A DNA stretch of 10,166 nucleotides from an uncultured Desulfuromonas sp. (GTDB taxonomy: Bacteria > Desulfobacterota > Desulfuromonadia > Desulfuromonadales > Trichloromonadaceae): the NCBI GenBank assembly GCA_937982495.1, contig CALJLX010000454.1:1-10166 (forward strand), read 5' to 3'. How positions within the stretch are numbered: the stretch's first letter is position 1; every line of letters begins with the position of its first letter. This document shows positions 7,124-10,166 of the stretch, one piece after another. The position numbers were made by a program, and so were the translations under genes. Under the pieces are notes generated by a model. The model ran no database searches. It was not told where the DNA came from and saw only the letters and a list, made by a program, of their open reading frames with translations.

Positions 7124-7151
7124 AGTTTAGCAGGTTCTCCGGCGACGACAA
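7124..7151 (-). promoter_or_regulatory. Candidate promoter for the lipoprotein gene (and possibly ahcY)
   Basis: Minus-strand -35 TTGTCG (7146-7151), a 16-base spacer and -10 TAAACT (7124-7129). Both hexamers match at 4 of 6 positions, and the -10 is preceded by TGC, an extended -10 element. The predicted start near 7117 leaves a leader of about 30 bases before the lipoprotein ATG. The rest of the 92-base gap shows no terminator after the glycosyltransferase gene. Confidence 0.4.
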
Positions 7152-7178
7152 CGGATAGGTTGGATGATGAAAATGAAG

Positions 7179-8255
7179 CTATCTCCCGGCGGCCCGACTG
7201 CCGAAAATCAAGAGCAAAAGCCCCCCTGCGGCAAAACCCGCCGCCAACAAAAAACGCCCAGGCAGCCAACGCAACAATCGGCGCAAGGGTTTTTCCCAAC
7301 GATCCAGGCAAGGGGTCTTTTCGCCGCGATAATCGGGATGGCGCCTCAGACCCCGGCGGACATCGAGGGCCAGCAACAGCTGCCAGGCATTGTCCAGGGC
7401 AAACTGTGCCGAATCATAGCAGATACACCACCTTTCCCGCCATGGCCGGCGCAACAGTTCCCGCGGAAAACGTACGAGCAGGCCCGGATCGAGGCGGCCG
7501 GTTTGATCCTGATTCCGGTAAAGCCCCGGCGCCGCCCGCAGAAAATCGAAGCAGCCGATGGCCAGGGCGTTGAGGATCAAAGCATTGAGCCATTGCCGAC
7601 GAAACAGGCCTTCGGTCACAAAACGGCGAGCGGAAGTGGCGATTTCCGCCGGCAACAACAGCCACCGTCCCTGCTGAAAAACCCGCGCCGCGAAGCGCTC
7701 ATCCTCCAGAAACGGCAGGTCGCTGTCGAAGGGGCCCAGGCGGGAGAAGACGTGCCGCTGGAGCAGGAAACCCTGATCGCCATGGATGCAGCCTGGGCGG
7801 TTTTGACGCGCCTTGCTTTCGTAAAAGGCATAAGCGCCGGGACATTGTCCGCCGGTGGCCGTAAAACGCAAGGCGAAGCGTCCGGCGATGACGGTATCGG
7901 CCAAGCGTTGGTTCTCGGCAATTAAATACCTGACCCCTCGCGCCAGCGCGGTGGGATCGGAGAAACGGCTGTCGGCATGAAGGAAAAGTAGCCATTCCCC
8001 CCTCGCCTGCCGAACACCGGCATTGAGCTGTATTCCCCGCCCGGGCGGGGAATCGACGAGGGTCAGGGGATAGGCGTTCGCGGCGGAAGCGGCAAGGATG
8101 CGGGTGTCGTCCCGCGAGCCGCCGTCAACGACGATCAGTTCAAAAGAGATTCCCCGCTGCTGTCCGAGGTTCTCCAGCAACTCCGGCAGACTTCCCGCTT
8201 CGTTGAGGGTCGGGACGATAACGGAGAGGTCCGGAAGGGCAACCGGATTCGACAT
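7179..8255 (-). CDS. Family-2 glycosyltransferase (TIGR04283-like) with C-terminal extension
   Basis: A putative GT-A fold transferase; donor and acceptor are unknown. The 358 residues begin MSNPVALPDLSVIVPTLNEA. The nucleotide-sugar half shows SVIVPTLNEAGSLPELL (11-27), ELIVVDGGSRDDT (39-51), GRGIQLNAG (72-80) and the metal-site region LLFLHADSRF (89-98). The acceptor half shows HGDQGFLLQRHVF (158-170), LPFLEDERFAARV (180-192) and IATSARRF (205-212). GDQG, the LxED motif and TSARR are typical of the TIGR04283 set (named for its link with radical-SAM/selenodomain genes). Those proteins are usually about 230 residues. Here about 125 more follow, basic and Arg-rich, with one hydrophobic segment near 334-352 that may anchor it to the membrane. 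The start has no good ribosome site, and a terminator sits 25 bases upstream, so expression may be low or depend on read-through from metK. No radical-SAM partner is visible in the window. Confidence 0.9.
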   Translation of the reverse strand: MSNPVALPDLSVIVPTLNEAGSLPELLENLGQQRGISFELIVVDGGSRDDTRILAASAANAYPLTLVDSPPGRGIQLNAGVRQARGEWLLFLHADSRFSDPTALARGVRYLIAENQRLADTVIAGRFALRFTATGGQCPGAYAFYESKARQNRPGCIHGDQGFLLQRHVFSRLGPFDSDLPFLEDERFAARVFQQGRWLLLPAEIATSARRFVTEGLFRRQWLNALILNALAIGCFDFLRAAPGLYRNQDQTGRLDPGLLVRFPRELLRRPWRERWCICYDSAQFALDNAWQLLLALDVRRGLRRHPDYRGEKTPCLDRWEKPLRRLLRWLPGRFLLAAGFAAGGLLLLIFGSRAAGR

Positions 8256-8279
8256 CGGTCAGCGCGAAGGTGGGAAAGA

Positions 8280-8305
8280 AAAGGCGAACCTTGCGGTTCG
8301 CCTTT
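8280..8305 (-). terminator. Intrinsic terminator after metK
   Basis: Minus strand: an 11-bp perfect stem AAAGGCGAACC / GGTTCGCCTTT closed by a GCAA tetraloop (GNRA type), followed by TCTTT. It lies 22 bases past the metK stop and 25 bases before the glycosyltransferase ATG. The T tract is interrupted by one C, so some read-through is plausible. Confidence 0.88.
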
Positions 8306-8327
8306 CGGGTCTCTCAACCATCCCCGA

Positions 8328-9497
8328 TCAGAGACCGGCGCGACTGCGCAAGGAATCGATCCGGTCGGTGCGTTCCCAGGTGAACTCGGGTAGTTCGCGG
8401 CCGAAATGGCCATAGGCGGCGGTCTTCCGGTAGATGGGACGGAGCAGGTCGAGGGTTTCGATAATGGCGCGGGGGCGCATGTCGAACTCCTCCCGGGCGA
8501 TGCGGGCGATCTCATTGGAGGGGAGCTTGCCCGTGCCGAAGGTATTGATCATGACCGATACCGGCTCGGCCACGCCGATGGCGTAGGCCACCTGTACCTC
8601 GCACTTGTCGGCGAGTCCCGCCGCGACGAGGTTCTTGGCCACATAACGGGCCATGTAAGAGGCGCTGCGGTCGACCTTCGAGGGATCCTTGCCGGAGAAA
8701 GCGCCGCCACCGTGGGAACCCTGTCCGCCATAGGTATCGACGATGATCTTGCGCCCGGTCAGGCCACAGTCCCCCATCGGACCGCCAACCACGAAACGTC
8801 CCGTCGGGTTGATGAAATATTTGGTCTTTTCATCCAGCAGGTTGTCGGGAATGACCTTTTTCACGACCTCCTCGACGATCGCTTCCTTGAGGGTCTCGTA
8901 GCTGACATCGGGGGCGTGCTGGGAAGAGACGACCACGGCGTCGACCCGGATCGGCTTGTCGTTGATGTACTGGATGGAAACCTGGGTCTTGCCGTCCGGA
9001 CGCAGAAAGGAAAGGAGGCCGCTTTTGCGCACATCGGTGAGCCGCTTGGCCAGTTTGTGAGCAAAAGTGATGGGCATGGGCATGAGCTCGCGGGTTTCGT
9101 TGCAGGCATAGCCGAACATCAAGCCCTGATCGCCGGCCCCCTGCTCCTTGTACAGCCCCTCCCCTTCGGTCACGCCCTGGGAGATATCCGGGGACTGACG
9201 GTCGATGGAGGTCAGAACGGCGCAGGTTTCCCAGTCGAAACCCATGGCCGAGTCGTTGTAACCGATTTCCTTGATCGCCTCGCGGACGATGACCGGATAG
9301 TCGATGCGGGCATTGGTGGTAATTTCACCGGCGATCATCGCCATCCCGGTGGTGACCAGGGTTTCGCAAGCGACTCGGGAGCGGGGGTCCTGGGCGAGGA
9401 TAGCGTCGAGAATGCTGTCGGAAACCTGATCGGCGACCTTGTCGGGATGCCCCTCGGTAACGGATTCGGAGGTAAAAAGAAAATCGGTCATGGCCAT
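8328..9497 (-). CDS. metK: S-adenosylmethionine synthetase
   Basis: MetK makes SAM from ATP and methionine, releasing phosphate and pyrophosphate; it is a cytosolic tetramer using Mg2+ and K+. The start at 9497 (MAMTDFLFTSESVTEGHPDK) gives 389 residues. A GGGAG ribosome site lies 10 bases upstream. A second ATG two codons in (9491) is where many homologues begin, but it is 16 bases from that site. Landmarks are the ATP-site ESVTEGHPDK (11-20), the first signature GAGDQGLMFGY (120-130), NPTGRFVVGGPMGDCGLTGRK (230-250), and the P-loop-like second signature GGGAFSGKD (263-271). Length and motifs are complete. It has its own promoter and terminator, so it is probably a single-gene transcript between the ptsP-like gene and the glycosyltransferase. 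Its leader of about 48 bases is too short for a SAM riboswitch, and none is visible. Confidence 0.98.
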   Translation of the reverse strand: MAMTDFLFTSESVTEGHPDKVADQVSDSILDAILAQDPRSRVACETLVTTGMAMIAGEITTNARIDYPVIVREAIKEIGYNDSAMGFDWETCAVLTSIDRQSPDISQGVTEGEGLYKEQGAGDQGLMFGYACNETRELMPMPITFAHKLAKRLTDVRKSGLLSFLRPDGKTQVSIQYINDKPIRVDAVVVSSQHAPDVSYETLKEAIVEEVVKKVIPDNLLDEKTKYFINPTGRFVVGGPMGDCGLTGRKIIVDTYGGQGSHGGGAFSGKDPSKVDRSASYMARYVAKNLVAAGLADKCEVQVAYAIGVAEPVSVMINTFGTGKLPSNEIARIAREEFDMRPRAIIETLDLLRPIYRKTAAYGHFGRELPEFTWERTDRIDSLRSRAGL

Positions 9498-9551
9498 GGA
9501 GTGTCTTCTCCCTTGAAATAACGTAATGTCTTGATCCGGTTGAAAAAAGTT

Positions 9552-9580
9552 CTTATAGCAAGAGCCGGCGCCTGGGTCAA
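9552..9580 (-). promoter_or_regulatory. Strong candidate sigma-70 promoter for metK
   Basis: Minus-strand -35 TTGACC (9575-9580; 5 of 6), a 17-base spacer and -10 TATAAG (9552-9557; 5 of 6). It lies wholly between the ptsP-like stop and metK. The predicted start near 9545 gives a leader of about 48 bases. This is the best promoter match in the window. Confidence 0.75.
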
Positions 9581-9594
9581 TAACAAATAGGGGA

Positions 9595-10119
9595 TCAAGG
9601 GGCCGGAGGACGGAACTGTTCGGGAAAACGCCGGGTCATTTCGTCTTCCAGGCAGCGGTTGATCTCGGAAGCGGTCGAAAGAGCCAGTAATTGCTCCAGC
9701 AGTTCTTCCCCTTCGGAGCGGCAGACCTGGCGCAGCACCTCTTTGACCCGTGGGATACTGGGCGGATTCATGGACAGCTCGTCGAAGCCCAGCCCGAGAA
9801 GCACCAGCGTGTAGAGCGGATCGGCGGCCATTTCGCCACACATCCCGACGGGAATCGACGCGGCTCGGGCCGCCCGGCAAATCAGGCGCAGGGCGCGGAG
9901 AATGGCGGGATGCAAAGGTTCATAGAGATACGCCACATGCTCGTTGCCGCGATCGACCGCGAGGAAGTACTGGATCAGATCGTTGGTGCCGACGGAAAAA
10001 AAATCGGCTTCCCGCGCCAGCAGGTCGGCGATAAGCGCCGCCGAAGGGATTTCGATCATAATCCCGATAGGCAAATGGGAATCGTGGGCAACCCCTTCCG
10101 CAGCCAGTTCGGCCCTGAC
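9595..10119 (-). CDS. ptsP: PEP-protein phosphotransferase (enzyme I family), C-terminal part
   Basis: Enzyme I-type proteins take phosphate from phosphoenolpyruvate and pass it to an HPr-like carrier in the sugar or nitrogen PTS. 174 residues of the PEP-binding TIM-barrel domain are visible, starting VRAELAAEG and continuing LPIGIMIEIPSAALIADLL. The 5' part is missing because genomic sequence ends at 10119. Key motifs are the EIPSAA strand, DFFSVGTNDLIQYFLAVDRGN with the conserved Asn-Asp pair, LHPAILRAL, and MCGEMAADP with the active-site Cys that protonates the enolpyruvate. LGLGFDELSMNPPSIPRVKEVLR follows. Either PtsP (nitrogen-type, with an N-terminal GAF domain) or PtsI fits. The LHPAILRAL stretch and the neighbouring metK lean me to PtsP, but the deciding N-terminus is absent. 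No convincing terminator follows it; the metK promoter fills the gap. Confidence 0.9.
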   Translation of the reverse strand, partial: VRAELAAEGVAHDSHLPIGIMIEIPSAALIADLLAREADFFSVGTNDLIQYFLAVDRGNEHVAYLYEPLHPAILRALRLICRAARAASIPVGMCGEMAADPLYTLVLLGLGFDELSMNPPSIPRVKEVLRQVCRSEGEELLEQLLALSTASEINRCLEDEMTRRFPEQFRPPAP

Positions 10120-10166
10120 AGATCGGAAGAGCGTCGTGTAGGGAAAGAGTGTAGATCTCGGTGGTC
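10120..10166. other. Illumina TruSeq adapter sequence (artefact, not genomic)
   Basis: From the A at 10120 to the last base, the sequence begins AGATCGGAAGAGCGTCGTGT and ends TCTCGGTGGTC. All 47 bases match the reverse complement of the Illumina universal (P5-side) adapter as I know it. It is assembled read-through at a contig end. On the minus strand it is open in the ptsP frame and would add the spurious peptide PPRSTLFPYTTLFRS, a known contaminant motif in predicted proteins. The true sequence ends at 10119. Confidence 0.97.

Noticed and set aside
6355..7311. Lipoprotein gene starting at 7311, which has its own hydrophobic N-terminus
   Set aside because: The extension overlaps the 3' end of the glycosyltransferase by 133 bases and has no ribosome site. 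The start at 7086 has AAGGAG and a proper lipobox signal peptide.
8406..9521. A 371-codon plus-strand open frame opposite metK
   Set aside because: Antisense shadow; the minus-strand MetK protein has every family motif.
9541..9565. Short stem TCTT/AAGA with a T tract as a terminator for the ptsP-like gene
   Set aside because: The stem is only 4 bp and it overlaps the strong metK promoter -10.
9944..10141. A plus-strand 65-codon frame at the right end
   Set aside because: It is antisense to the ptsP-like gene, and its last codons are Illumina adapter.
1..10166. CRISPR arrays, tRNA or rRNA genes, insertion sequences, phage or defence genes
   Set aside because: No repeated spacer pattern, cloverleaf, transposase or terminal repeat was seen; all protein-coding content is housekeeping or envelope genes.

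Overview
The window is a GC-rich stretch (roughly 60% GC by eye) of ordinary bacterial core chromosome. It is densely packed and shows no sign of mobile DNA. The LPS-export permeases LptF and LptG and an outer-membrane-type lipoprotein indicate a Gram-negative cell. The set rpsB-tsf-pyrH divergent from lptFG, plus metK and a long-form ahcY beside a PEP-protein phosphotransferase, recalls Desulfuromonadia (the Geobacter/Desulfuromonas group). That placement is an inference from gene content, not a search result.

Layout. From 2277 down to 1, on the minus strand, lie the translation genes rpsB (ribosomal protein S2) and tsf (EF-Ts), then the 5' part of pyrH (UMP kinase), cut by the left edge. 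A terminator-like hairpin sits between rpsB and tsf. From 2495 to 4743, on the plus strand, are lptF and lptG, which overlap by 4 bases. A 217-base divergent region (2278-2494) carries back-to-back candidate promoters for rpsB and lptF. The lptF promoter lies so close to the ATG that the mRNA should be leaderless or nearly so. A perfect 21-bp hairpin (4755-4803) ends both lptG and the convergent ahcY.

From 10119 down to 4816 everything is again on the minus strand. In transcription order these are the 3' end of a PEP-protein phosphotransferase (ptsP-like), metK (SAM synthetase) with its own strong promoter and a terminator, a family-2 glycosyltransferase of the TIGR04283 type with a long C-terminal extension, a glycine-zipper lipoprotein, and ahcY (S-adenosylhomocysteine hydrolase). 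MetK makes SAM and AhcY clears the SAH left after methyl transfer, so the two bracket the activated methyl cycle. The two genes between them have no evident role in it.

The last 47 bases (10120-10166) are not genomic. They match the Illumina TruSeq universal adapter (reverse complement) exactly, so the contig's right end is adapter read-through and genomic sequence stops at 10119. I found no previously undescribed multi-gene system. The points most worth a second look are the adapter, the apparently leaderless lptF, the regulatory structures around rpsB, and the two uncharacterised genes between metK and ahcY.
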